From Meconema thalassinum (Eukaryota > Arthropoda > Insecta > Orthoptera > Tettigoniidae): DNA of 64,000 nucleotides. Position numbers and translations under genes: made by a program. Shown here piece by piece: positions 44,936-56,226 of this stretch. The DNA lies in assembly GCA_946902985.2 (NCBI GenBank), contig OX336388.2, positions 1,388,384,223-1,388,448,222 on the forward strand, read 5' to 3'. Each line of letters starts with the position of its first letter. Position 1 is the stretch's first letter. The notes beneath the pieces are model-generated. The model saw nothing but the letters and a program-made list of their open reading frames with translations. It did no database searches and was not told the origin of the DNA.

Positions 44936-45674
44936 AATGAACACACGTTCATGGAGAGCTCACCCCTCTTCACGCTACTAAAAAACACACCCTGTCGGAA
45001 ACAAAACACAATTTAGCGACACAGCCAAGCTAGATAAAAAAGGGGGGAAATTAGGGGGTTTTTAATAGGTAAATGTTATCTGGATCAGGTGTACGATGTA
45101 CTTTTCTTCTGCAATAAACCAAGGCCCATATTCGCGGCAGTATTAAAGGTGCCGGGACGTCCTCATAAGACCGTCAACGCTTAGTTCGAATGGGTTATGC
45201 TCCACGCGTGGCGAGGGCTAATCCACGGTCTTTAATAGTTGTAGACCCACCTCATTCAATAACATACATCTTATCTAGGTTGGCAACACCTCACATAAAC
45301 ACATCGCTATCACTCCCCACAGCACGTAGGGACAGGGGGAGAAGGGAGGGAAAAACCAGTCGTTAAGATAACCACCGCAGTCGACCGCACAGTGAGTTCC
45401 AGTGAGCACGAAAACTGCGAGTAGGTGTAATACGGAAGACAATCAGATAAGTAGTCAGCCTAAAATTTTATAGTTTAACCATAGTTTACAACCATATAAT
45501 CTCTCTAAAGTACAATCTCCGGATAGCTATCACCATTTAGCATTTCACCTAACATATATACTGCATTTAGCATACACTGACAGTTGCAGTACCAATACTG
45601 CAACTAAATAATTGTACATATTGTAAATATTTTCACCTGTATTTCAAACATAGATTTTGTAGCCTAAGTGTAAT

Positions 45675-45715
45675 GGATCTGATGATGATCGCTTGACGAT
45701 CGAAACTGGTCATCC
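45675..45715 (+). ncRNA. hammerhead ribozyme motif, right repeat
   Basis: GGAU stem I strand, CUGAUGA core, stem II GAUCG/CGAUC with loop CUUGA, GAAA, minimal stem III AC-UG-GU, cleavage triplet GUC, then AUCC pairing with GGAU. All conserved core positions present; the tiny stem III is typical of Penelope-like hammerheads, thought to work as dimers. Confidence 0.82.
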
Positions 45716-45849
45716 TAGTGTTTTATGAATCTCATGTAATTTATTTCAGGATTAGGGCATAACCCATCTCTTTTGGGTACATTCGTGTTGACCGACTGAA
45801 AAGCACTAAACTCTTGTTTACTAAGGCAACACTGAAAATATGGCTTCAA

Positions 45850-46140
45850 ACACCACAATGTGTATTTGTAATTGTAGCTAGGATTGGGAAGGAGGCATAT
45901 GTGGTCCTAAGTTAGGAACCCTCCCAGCATTTTTCCAGAGTAAAAAAGGGAAACCATGGAAAACCCCTTCTAGGATGGCTGAGGTGGGAATCGAACCTGC
46001 TTCTCCTCAGTTTTGCCACACAAGGTTGAGTGTATCCCGTTCCCGCCCTCAGACCAAAATTACATTTCTCGGCAGAGCTGGGAATTGAACTCGGACCTGT
46101 AGGGCAACAGCCAAGAATGCTAGCCACTACACCACGTGGA
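45850..46140 (-). repeat. SINE-like dispersed repeat
   Basis: Same family as 6107-6400: GGATTGGGAAGGAGGCATATGTGGTCCTAAGTTAGGA.. body, GGGAAACCATGGAAAAC core and a tRNA-like head at the right end (minus: GTGGTGTAGTGGCTAGC, a Val/Asp-like A box). Confidence 0.65.
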
Positions 46141-46189
46141 GGTCAAGAATTAACACCAAAATATTTCTAACATAGAATCCAGACTGCAT

Positions 46190-46526
46190 GTATGTATGTC
46201 TACCCTTTATTATTCCCGTCTTCCAACGGGGTCGGGGATGAGATGCGATGAAAGTCTTTGTGGCAGATGGCTTTTACGGCCGGATGCCCTTCCTGATGCC
46301 AACCTCATGAGAGGAATTAATGAATGATGGTGAATGAAACTGGGCAAGGATGTGGAAGGAAGGGGCCGTGGCCTGACAGAAGGTACCGTCCCAGCATTTG
46401 CCTGGAGTTGAAAATGGGAAACCACGGAAAACCATTGCAAGGATGGCCGACGTGTCTACCGAGTCAGTAGAGAGCTTGACCCATGACCTAACGCTGCGCT
46501 TTAGCGAGCGTAGCCACCACTGTCGG
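46190..46526 (-). repeat. SINE with target duplication
   Basis: 17-bp duplication TAGAATCCAGACTGCAT (46173-46189 and 46527-46543). Contains GGGAAACCACGGAAAACCAT shared with the previous repeat and a CTTCCAACGGGGTCGGGGATG left end. Orientation minus by the tRNA-like right end. Confidence 0.75.
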
Positions 46527-46689
46527 TAGAATCCAGACTGCATCAAGTTTCCTTACTCAACAGATACCAAAATATTTGTCAAAAATATCTGAGTAATTAT
46601 GACACGTGTTAACATTTATACAGAGGGGCAGATGACCTCGCTGCTCTGCCCTTTAAAACATCAATAACTAACTAACATTTATATATTAT

Positions 46690-47161
46690 GCTAGCACTTT
46701 GACAGCACTCTACTTATTTAAGTTTTATATTTATAATTTTCTTATAACTTTCTTCAAATGCAGATTTGGGTCTCATAAAATATCAGCATGAAGTCATCAA
46801 TATCCTGCCCCATTTTGGTTCAATATAGTCGATAATCATAAAATAGTGCAAGTTATTGAAGTACGGTCTAACATTATGAAATTAGGTAATAGAGGGAACA
46901 GAACCACTCAACTCAACAGTAAAATTATTTGTATTTGTCTCCATTATGATGTTTTTGTATTTTCCCCCAATATGATGTATAAAGAATGTACTTCATTGAA
47001 GACCTCCACATCTATGCATTCAATGGTTCCTTATAGTCATTTCCAGCTGTTCCCGAATGTGAACAACTACTGATCAAAAGTAACCTATAAGTATAAGCTA
47101 TTTCATTGCGTCAACATTTTAATAGACCAAGAAAACATACTACCAGACGAACCATACTTAC
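46690..47161. other. intron sequence, nothing recognised
   Basis: AT-rich groucho intron next to the 47162-47260 exon. Confidence 0.5.
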
Positions 47162-47260
47162 ATGACCTAACTTATCCTCCTTCCGCCTTTTGAGATCGGG
47201 CTCAACATCAGGTGAACGTGAACGGTATTTTTCTCTATCACCTGGTGAAACAGATGCTCT
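47162..47260 (-). CDS. gro: groucho exon (CcN region, nuclear localisation signal)
   Basis: A 33-codon exon, phase 0 at both ends, acceptor TGTTTCAG and donor CAT|GTAAGT. It encodes the highly conserved segment with SVSPGDREKYRSRSP followed by KRRKEDK. In Groucho/TLE proteins this is the CcN region: SP sites for a CDK-type kinase next to a basic nuclear localisation signal. The start RAS joins the previous exon (EERL), and the end LGH joins ESDGEKSDQDL of the next, matching the order in fly Groucho. It sits between an 8.1-kb and a 13.6-kb intron, both full of transposons. Confidence 0.94.
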
Positions 47261-48829
47261 CTGAAACACACCCAAACAGTATGCTAAGTAAAATTGAACT
47301 AGGGGTTGATCTATACATAAAACTAAATCAATATATTCTTGTTTCTTGAGTGACATTTGGTGTCAAGTAATATATGTGACAGAAGGATAGAAAGAAAATC
47401 TGAGCACTTTACAACCCCAGTCACAAGCTTATGTCACCAACATTTCATAACCAGAAAATACTATAAATTACAGTATCTTATACTTCTAGATAAAGCTAAG
47501 ACTTAGAAGACTCAATTTGCATATGGGGTTAATATAAATAATTGCACAACATGTCATACAATCGTTGAATTCTAAAATGCTGGACCTTACAAAGCAACTC
47601 TTTTAGAAGTCTACTGCAAAATACAGTTGTTGTTAAGATTTAGGGGCTTGGACATCATGGTCATGCAGTCCCGTATATTTGGGCGAGTACAATTTGAAAA
47701 ATACAGTTAACATAAAATGGGAAGTAATGGTTTGATATGAATAACCAGGGACGGCCACACCTTACGTGCTGAAGTACATTGTTTTATTTGAAAATTAATT
47801 ACTTTAATAATATTATTTACAATCAAATATAGCGCATTAAAAAAAAAGTCAGCCAAAGGATAGGAAATATTTCAACTCCCCTAACAACGATGTATCTCCA
47901 TTCCGCATCCGGCACTGGCTGCGTGGACTGCAGCGCAGCAAGAATTTCTACGTTTATTGCCAGCAAACATGAACTCTGCCATTTGCGCATGCGAGCCCAA
48001 CTTTTCCGTTGTGCTGTTGGGACAAAAGCCAAGATCACAGAGATTCTTTGTTTTACTACAGAGCGGCAGCACTGGTCACACGAAATGAGAACGTGGCAAG
48101 TGGCACATTTTAGACTCTGTGGTAGCATTTTAGAGGGAATTGCTCAAAGCAAACGGGGGAAAATATAGAGCAAGCCATCAGCTTTTCCCACCAGAAGGTC
48201 TTGTAATACTAGTAATACTACCAACTTACCTATTCTCTAGTCACATTTAGTAAATCGATGAACTATAAAAATTATTTGTCAAAAGATATTGTGATTTTCT
48301 TTAATTACAAAATATCTAGTTTGTAAATTTCACTATAGCAAAATAACATATAATTTGTCATTACGGTGTTGCTGGCTTCATTCTAATGCTTTTGGTAACA
48401 CTGAGAAGTTCTGTTCTTCCGCGCTCACACCAAGTGTTTCTGAGTTCGTGAACATTTTGTCATTGCAGGTATATTGTGCGTTTAATTAATTTTGTATGAG
48501 AAATGTGTATGTGTGTTGAGTTTGATAAGTATGGTAAACTCAGTGGAGAGCCTCTTGACTATTTCTGAGTGAATGTTTCTATAAATTATGAAAATATTCA
48601 TATTTTTTAGAGGGGGGATGGGTTACAGCACGCAACTGATTTTATTCACCAGTTGCCACTGTGAATAACTAAACAACATAAAGATTATTGCCCTGATTTT
48701 TAATGTTAGCTCTAATTATTGCTTCACTACCATACTTCAAGTAGCTATCTGGCATATTGAGTCTCTAGCAAAAAATGTATCCACCCAGCCTATGTGGTTC
48801 AGGTTTGAGTCTCATTTGTGCTCTTCCAC
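47261..48829. other. intron sequence, nothing firmly recognised
   Basis: 47640-47690 is a short piece of the dispersed family seen at 6113 and 56240. A GC-richer block at 47875-48170 gives frames on both strands without recognised similarity. The rest is AT-rich. Confidence 0.45.
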
Positions 48830-48837
48830 TTCTAACA

Positions 48838-51800
48838 CAGGGACGGGGCCCTAGTGGGCGGTGCAAACGGTGCGATCGCACCAGGCGCTGTCATGAGGGG
48901 AGGGGAGGGGGTGGGGGTCGGGTGCAGAAAAGGCAACGACAGATTGTCTGTGCAAAAAAATAAAACCCAATTACCTTATTACTATTTACCTCTACCCGCA
49001 AAGAAAAATATAACAGTGAGCCAGGGTATGTGCATTTCAATGATATAGACATAGCGTGAAATTCACACTTAACGTTCTAGAAATATTAACAATTTGAAAC
49101 CAATATCTATATATCTATAGTTCTGTCCGCCGCAGCGCCTCTGCAAGAGCCTTCCCTATAGAACGGGGCCTCACAGGCGCCGTGTGGCAGCCTTGATACA
49201 GTGTAGTGGCGTGTCGAGCAAGACTCTGGCGCCAGCAGCAGAGCAGTGTCCAACTAGTCCAACAGTTTTACACTTTTGAACGCATTTAATAAACTCATTT
49301 ACTTAGATGAATTTCCTGAGTGGTTGCTGGAAATGCTGTCATTCAATTTCTTAATACACATTGCACAAACGTAGGAAGTTTTGGTACACTCGCTGCAATT
49401 CATTGTTACTGATATTTCCCGGTCAATGCATGTGAGATTTTCGAAGTGAAATGCCATGCCCTGTGGTTCGGATTCCATGTAAAAAGGAGATTCCATGGCT
49501 CATGATTCCATCATTTATGGTCACGGAAAACTACAAGTTCTCTTCCTTCCTTTTGTTTGAGGTTCCCCCACAAGTAATAATCGCACGGTGCTGTAACGTA
49601 CGAACACAGTTACTGGAAGATTTTTTCTTGAGAAGATAAGCTTTCACTAGGAAAGTTCAATGTTTTCTTCTATACCTAACCATGTTCACGAGATACGAGG
49701 TAGGCTACAGTTCTTCACAAGTCTTAGCTCTCTGAACTAAGGTATCTTGCCAGCTAGGAATGTGATCAATACTATGACCGCATGCGGTGATTCCCAACCC
49801 GCTGTTGTGTAACGGTAGATGCTAGTCAACTGGTGGTCAATAATCACTCTACGCCAGCCACTCGGCCTGACAAAGCTCCGTTCGATAGGGAAGGCTCTCA
49901 CTGTATTAGTAACATGTTAGAAACAACATCATGTCAGGCATATTTGTTTTGCATAGATAATAATCATACCTAACCTGGTCGAATCACGACTTATAATCCT
50001 ACAAGCGAACAATATTAATAATATTCTAGGAACTTTCTAGTAACATTCAATAATATTATAATAACACTGCAGTGTTCCTCAGATTTTATGTCTGATTCGA
50101 ATAATTTTATAGGAATATTATTGTACCGATTTTGTAAATCAGTACATATTCATCTTTATCTTCGAGACGCAGTAAGAACTCCAGGTCTGACCGGATTATC
50201 ATGGGAGCATACACCAAGCCTCTTCTGGGAACTCTTTTCGCCCCCCTCTGGCACCTGACTGTTGGTGAAATGGGTTCGCCAAGCCCCTTTCTGTCAGGAT
50301 TTCTACCCTTTGTGTATCCTGCCACTTAAGGTATTATCGCTAATGGAAACTTGTCGAGGGAGATAAATCAAGCTTTGTATCTGTGAACATTGGAAAAGTG
50401 AACATTTCCTGTCAGCTACATTTCGCCAAGCTCTTGTTCTAAGAACAATTTTGCAAGAACATTGTGTAACGCCTCAACTCCTGGGAAGTTTCTACGCACT
50501 AACTGTGGGGTGGTATTCGAGGTACCAACTCAAACCTTGGACTCTGGCTTTGTTTTGGCCCGTTGCACCACTAGTCACATTGGTATTACTGGAGTAGTGT
50601 GGTGGGGGTGCATTGGAATACAAGGTTGCGGCCCGTGACTCCAGGGACAGTGTGTGAAGGATCTCGCTGACATAAAGACTCTTAAGCAATTGCCTCCGGG
50701 GAAACTGATAATGCAGTTTCCTCTGAGGGCTGGAAGACATCAGGTGGTACTATCATAACTTAATACTAAGGGGCAACTGAAAGAAAGTTGAATACAAACT
50801 TTGACTGCAAAAAATTTTTAGTAATGTGAATTTTACATGCCATGTGTCGAATGGCGTTTCTGGACTGATATTTCTAGAATTATGGTTGTTAGTTAATAAG
50901 TATATTTTGCTAAGTTTTTGGATACCCAGATGCGTTTGGCTTGTATTAGATTCAGGGAGGGAAAAAAGGTTTTAACTTTGGTCAGAAAGGCTGCTGAGGA
51001 CGGTAAGTAAAATGCAGGCTTTCGGACCGCCTTAGTCGTATTAAACGGCTTTTAAGTTACTTATGTGACATTGTTTTTTGAGGTAACATAGAGTCTATTT
51101 CATGTTGTTATTCCTTTAGTTTTGTCGCCAGGGGAATCATTCTAGTTAAATTCATTTCTATCACGGTGTGCAGTGTTACCATCTTGCCAAGCGGGCAAGT
51201 GTCTGGTTTGTTTAGGTTAAGTCATTCATTTGCGTTTAATTAGATCATATTTGTCAGTTAGTTATTTAAGCGGTGGAAGGGTCTTCTCTTGTAATTGTTT
51301 TATTTTACTGCTCAATACATGTTAGCTTATTTCGATTTGTCACGTTATTTATTGCATGAAGTCACTAGGAAGATTATTCCCCTTTCCTTCATCTTTTGGC
51401 AGGGTCATTTTAATACGGCCTACTGAGGTACGCATCTGCCCTTCCTCTCAACAAGCTAGTCTTGACCTCGGTTACATCCCACCTTTTCCCTTATTCTAAA
51501 TTAGACCAGAGTATTCCACAATGCTATGAAGCTAGGAATATTCTCTACCTAGGTTCTTAGCTGTGAATTCAGCTGACCTAGCGAGTAATTAAATTAGGCC
51601 TTTTGTGTGTGTTATAAATTATTAATTTTTGATATGGTAATATCATGTTGATGAATTATATTTTGATATGATAATATCATTGTTATTATTATTATCATCA
51701 TTTTGGTTTATTTAAAGGGGAAGGGGGGATAGAGCCATTACAATTATACAGTCTGGTTGTAAATTGCTTGAGGAACTTTAACACTTGAATCCATTGTCGA

Positions 51801-52374
51801 AAGAGATTGAAACAGCAGAACCAATAAATGTTTTTCAACTTATTAAACAAAATGGTTGGCAGGATGGATTTCCAAATATGTGGACAGCACTTTGAATTTT
51901 GCTAACCATAACTGTAACTCTCGCTAATGGAGAACTAAGTTTCAGTAAATTAAAACTTATGAAAACTTATTTACATACAACCATGTGTCAGGATAGACTG
52001 TCAAGCCCAGGACTTGAATTATTCAGTATTAATAAAAAATTGCAAGCGCAAAATCGAGGAAGTCGTTTTAGGTTTATTTTTACCTTAATTTGTTTCAATT
52101 TTAAATTAATTTATGATGTAAATTTGACGTCTGCATGATGTGAGGGTTGTCTGCAACACAGCAGTTGAAATAAACCTTTTCAAACAAAATAATTTTTTTT
52201 TACTGTTCGTTTCTCATCCACACTACTCCACACTTAATCTTTTGGAGGTCTGAGTAACAAATATAAAAAATGTATGTTATCTTTAGTCTCTATACGCAAT
52301 TTAGTTTCTATAGGGGAGGAGGGCGCCGCAATGAGATCTCGCACCACCTGAAAACCTTGCTAGGGCCGCCTCTG
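48838..52374 (+). mobile_element. hAT transposon, internally degraded
   Basis: 8-bp duplication TTCTAACA (48830-48837 and 52375-52382), the hAT hallmark. Ends CAGGGACGGGGCCCTAG and complement of CTAGGGCCGCCTCTG. 3.5 kb, but only the C-terminus of a transposase is recognisable near the right end. The interior also holds an inverted pair (49146-49170 and 49875-49898, GAGCCTTCCCTATxGAACGG), probably a later insertion, and a small Cys-pair frame at 49496-49299 of unknown identity. Confidence 0.82.
51760..52138 (+). pseudogene. hAT transposase C-terminal dimerisation domain
   Basis: NVFQLIKQNGWQDGFPNMWTAL, a stop, then LLTITVTLANGELSFSKLKLMK at 51896 and MCQDRLSSPGLELFSI. This is the hATC domain of the zinc-finger MYM-type-1-like hAT group, whose consensus has the ERSFSKLKLIK block. 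An in-frame TGA (51893) and a decayed C-terminus; the catalytic core and zinc finger are absent. Confidence 0.78.
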
Positions 52375-52382
52375 TTCTAACA

Positions 52383-53010
52383 TGACTGCTTTGAGAGAAG
52401 GTAAGTATGGCTATTGATATACTTCAAAGTACCTGATTTGAAGCTTCAAAGCATGATTTTTTTTTTTATTTTTTATTTTTTCCAATGCAGAAACATGTCC
52501 AAAGCTGCTTCAAAGATTGGTAAGGATGTGTTTTAAGTAAACATACAATTTAGCTGACAGAAAGACGATATGAAATCTGAAACATTAATATGCTTAATAC
52601 CTATGCAAAGCTTCGAAGCACGTTGGTTTGAAGCATAGATTCTTCGAAGCATGTTCATTGCATTATCAACAACGTTTTGCAGCTTCCATATTAAAATCTT
52701 TTTGTGAAGCTTTGAATATCAACAGCCCTAAACCTCTAAAAATCTGCTTTGCTAGGTCTAACAGCACTTACAGAGTTTTCATCAAGTGTACTTAGAAAAT
52801 GATCACAAAGGTGTGGGCTGTTACAATAATATTATAAATTTGATCATCACCAATTAAATAACCAGGTTGAGATGGATTAGGATTAATTTCATATTGTTTA
52901 GTAATTTATTATCAGAATTAAAAATCAATTTTTCTTTCTGTAATATTTTTCCAAGGGGGATAAGCAGAACACAATTACTGTTTCTCATTGGAATTCTAGT
53001 CCTCCATTTA
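52383..53010. other. intron sequence, nothing recognised
   Basis: AT-rich groucho intron. 52440-52700 contains several GAAGCTT/CGAAGC-type short repeats but no defined element. Confidence 0.45.
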
Positions 53011-53013
53011 TGT

Positions 53014-54473
53014 TTATATTTTTTAGCCTATTTTCAATTTTGAAAAAATAGGCTTATGAGATCACCTTTTGTCCGTGTGTGTGTGTGAGGTGTGTGCGTG
53101 TTCCCCCTAATAACTTCCAAACGGTTGGAGCGATTTCAATGAAACTCGGTAAGTTCATAGCACTATTCCGGACGACCCCGACCGTGCCCTTCGAATTTTG
53201 ATACGTCTCACCAATCCAACATGCCGGCTGTGCGAAATATTTCACCAGCATTCAATATCTCCGAAACTATTCCCGATATCACCCTGGAATTTTTTACGGT
53301 GATAAAGGAAACTACTAGAAGTGTGTGTGTCTTTTGAAAAACTGGTAACTACAAAACCAACATGCGATTTAACCAGCCAAACGCAATAAAACTTGGTACA
53401 GTGTATGTTTATACACATTGTAATGGACCGACATCTAACTTCGTTCAATTGTTTACATAACAACAAGATGGCAGATGTGCGAAATATTTCACCGGAATTC
53501 TATATCTCTGAAACTATTAGCGGTATCACCCTGAAATTTTGTACGGAGGTAAAGGGCACTACTGGAAGTTCATCTATAAGACATTCAAAAACCGGTTGAC
53601 TACAAAACGAACATGGCGGCCAAGCGAATTTGAAAATTTTAAGTAGACCTTTCTCGCGATTTAATGTTCCAAACGCAATGAAGTCTGGTACAGGAAATGT
53701 TTATACACATTGTAATGCACTGGTATCTAATTTAGTTCAATTGTCTACATAACCTCAAAATGGCAGCTGTGCGAATTTTAAAATTAAGTTTTTATTTCTT
53801 TATATCGAAGTGAAAGTTTGAATAAAGAACCTACGCAATAATTTTCCGTTAATGGTACATGACTCTATGGCCTATACATTTAACAATCCAACATGGTGAC
53901 CATCCGAAATATTTAGACGGCTCTGAATATCTACGAATCTATTACAGCAATCAAACTGAATTTTTTTATGTTCATAGGGGCTATGAACTTAAGTTCACCT
54001 ATAAGACTTTAAATAACCTGGTGATCACAAATCCAACATGGTGGTGACGCGAAGTATAAATATTCACATGGAAGTTTCTCACAATTTCAACATCCGAGTG
54101 CAGTGAAACTTGGTACAGTAAATCCTTTACGAATGTTAATTCATTGGCATCTAATTTATTTCAAATGTTTCCATAACCACAAGATGGCAGCTGTGAGAAA
54201 TTTTAAAAACCTCCTTGTTACTTCTTGTGTCCTTACCATGTGATTGAAGTTTGAATGCTACACGTACAGAATAATCTTCATGTAACAGTACATAACTCTA
54301 GGACCTACATATATAAAATCCAACATGGCGACCATCCGAAATATTTAGTCGGTTCTCAATATCTACGAATCTATTACAGCAATCAAACTGAAATTTTGTA
54401 TGTTGATAGTGGCAGTTAACATAAGTAGGATGTATGAAAATAGGCTGTATAGTTCTTCACGGAACTACTTGTT
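53014..54473 (+). mobile_element. 1.5-kb repeat element, copy 2
   Basis: Same order of modules as 40868-42373. It starts with a hairpin (TAGCCTATTTTCAATTTTG / AAAAATAGGCT) and ends ATAGTTCTTCACGGAACTACTTGTT. Contains a (GT)n tract at 53078-53100 and repeated ATGGCGGC/ATGGCAGC motifs near 53222, 53467, 53612, 53759, 54183 and 54325. No ORF of note. Confidence 0.65.
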
Positions 54474-55316
54474 ATAATTTCAAATAATGACTTTCAAATT
54501 TTTTAATGCCTAATTTTATGGGAGAGAAAATAAGGTCAAGAGTAGCAAAAATATACCAGCCTGGTCAGAGAGTGCAGAACATTGGAGGTTCGGGTGATTT
54601 TCATCGACTTCTGGCTCTAACTCCAGGAATGAAAGAGATCTCTTTTCTTTTTAAATCAATACTCAATACTCAGAGGGCTCAAGTTAAAGGAAAATCGTCA
54701 GGTTTACTGCACAAGTTGCTGAGTTTCTAAATTGTCAATTAAGAAATCCCCATTATGCAACAGAAAAAGTATAACACCCTAGGCTATTTTGTAACTAAAA
54801 TCTGTTTCCAGTATCTAGCAGCATGTAACCGAACTTATTCAGTTACATGTAGCTCACCCTCGGGTTTTCGCCTTGTGAGGTTAGTTTGGGGTATTTTATT
54901 CATAACTTATTACATTGGGTTAAAGTCAGGGGAAGAGCGGTGATTTTTATTGTGCCGGAGTGTATTTTTGTGGACGGATTCATTTTCGGACGTTCCGTGC
55001 AATAAAATCAGTAGGTTTGATTTTAGCGGGTAGTAAAGTTAAATCAACTCCAGCGAGGAGGTGTGTGAGTGTTTCAACATCGAGGCTGATGTTGAGTCCT
55101 ACTGTGATATTACTGCTGTAAAATGCAATGTGCCTAAACCTAATTCGTCTGGAATGCGTCCGTCTATTATCGCCCTGGAAGAATTCTTGGTGGTGTTACA
55201 AATCTAAATACGCCAAGTTTTACGGCAATGATTGTATTATCTGACGCTTATAATTTACATTAAATGTCAATTAAAACACAAAATAACAAGCTGAAACTTT
55301 CCTCAAATAAACTCAC
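54474..55316. other. intron sequence, nothing recognised
   Basis: Sequence between the repeat and the 55317-55610 exon; a few short frames, none recognised. Confidence 0.45.
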
Positions 55317-55610
55317 CAGCCTTTCCTCGGGCAAGGAGCTGGGCCCCTTAATGTCCGCAGGATCCCGCTGGTTGTGCAGCTCGGCTGTCTTGAGTAGCGG
55401 GTGTTGCTGCTGCTGAGCGGCTGCCGCAGCAGCTGCCGCTGCGGCCGCGGTGAGCGGTGTGGTCGCACCTCCCGGCACAGCCCCAGCGCCCAGACCGCCG
55501 CCGAACGCCAACAGGCCGCCAGGACCCATGCCGGGAAGGCCTGGATGCGGGCCCATGGGTAACGAGGGGCCGTGAGCAGCGTGAGGCAGCTGCTGGGCAT
55601 GGATCTGCTG
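55317..55610 (-). CDS. gro: groucho exon (GP region, after the Q domain)
   Basis: Coding exon of the Groucho/TLE transcriptional corepressor, 98 codons, phase 0 at both ends. It opens with QQIHAQQ, the insect Groucho sequence just after the Q tetramerisation domain. A Gly/Pro/His-rich stretch (PHPGLPGMGPGGLLAFGG), an 11-Ala run, a short Gln run and a segment ending ADIKGPSSLPEERL follow. The acceptor reads TTTGCAG and the donor CTG|GTGAGT. Known for the family: the GP region links the tetramer domain to the SP region and binds histone deacetylase Rpd3/HDAC1. The next exon continues exactly as in fly Groucho (EERL then a SVSP..DREKYR motif). The Ala and Gln runs may vary in length between individuals. 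The Q-domain exons are not in the window and should lie to the right. Confidence 0.93.
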
Positions 55611-55720
55611 CTGCAAACAACAACACAACATTATATCACATGGAGGAGATTAATTTCCACAAGTACCGGTACGCTATAGTGTAAAAGAAAAGTTCAGTAT
55701 GCAACTTTCCTATTACTTAC

Positions 55721-55750
55721 CTTGGCTGCTCGAGTCGAAGCTCTGTGAAC
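55721..55750 (-). other. candidate 30-bp micro-exon of groucho
   Basis: A 30-bp segment on the minus strand is bounded by TTTCTCTCAG and by AAG|GTAAGT, both strong splice consensus. It is a multiple of three and would add ten residues (VHRASTRAAK) in phase 0 just before the QQIHAQQ exon, 110 bp away. I know no such insertion in Groucho/TLE proteins. It could be a rare alternative exon, a first-exon remnant or chance. Confidence 0.25.
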
Positions 55751-55779
55751 CTGAGAGAAATGTCGATCGCGGCCGATGA

Positions 55780-56226
55780 AGAAAGATGTGTGTGTGTGGG
55801 GGGGGGGGTCCGTCCGTGCGTAGTAACAGAACCAAATACATTGGTCGGTCACTCGCTCACTCATTCGCAACAATAGTGGTTTAGGCAACTGCCCTATGTT
55901 AGCAGTATTGGAATAGACAGGAATTCCAGATTAACACGGCGGGCTGTTGACAGGCCCATCTTTTACCGCCTACCGCGTCACCTCAGCCCGCAAGTTCATA
56001 GAGCTTGGATCCGAGCAGTACTAAATACAACATTATTGAGATACAAAACAACTCAATAATGTAATCATCCCTGCTGCTTGCTATCTTTCTGTCATCCTAC
56101 CCACATTACATGTCCGATATTTTAATAACATTATGGTTCCCGAATTACATTACGATTTTATCAATATGTAATTCCAATAATTGCATCAAATTTCAAGCAT
56201 TTCACTTGCTTTATGTGGTGGTAAGT
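55780..56226. other. upstream groucho intron, nothing recognised
   Basis: Contains a (GT)n/(G)n tract at 55789-55808; no Q-domain exon was found here or further right. Confidence 0.5.

Larger units (their letters stand above)
43226..45818 (+). mobile_element. second Penelope-like element with long inverted ends
   Basis: 442-bp inverted repeats (43226-43667 and 45377-45818) enclose a 5'-truncated RT and GIY-YIG frame. Inverted terminal repeats and this domain pair identify a Penelope-like element, of a different family from 14783-26891. The inverted repeat extends through AACAAGAGTTTAGTG at the very ends, and no direct target duplication was found. Each terminal repeat has a hammerhead motif. 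Confidence 0.88.

Noticed and set aside
48775..49048. Gly/Arg-rich frames
   Set aside because: They cover the G-rich hAT terminus; no similarity and the frames are not conserved.
55313..55684. Alternative frames rich in Arg, Ser and Pro
   Set aside because: Out-of-frame readings of the groucho exon at 55317-55610.
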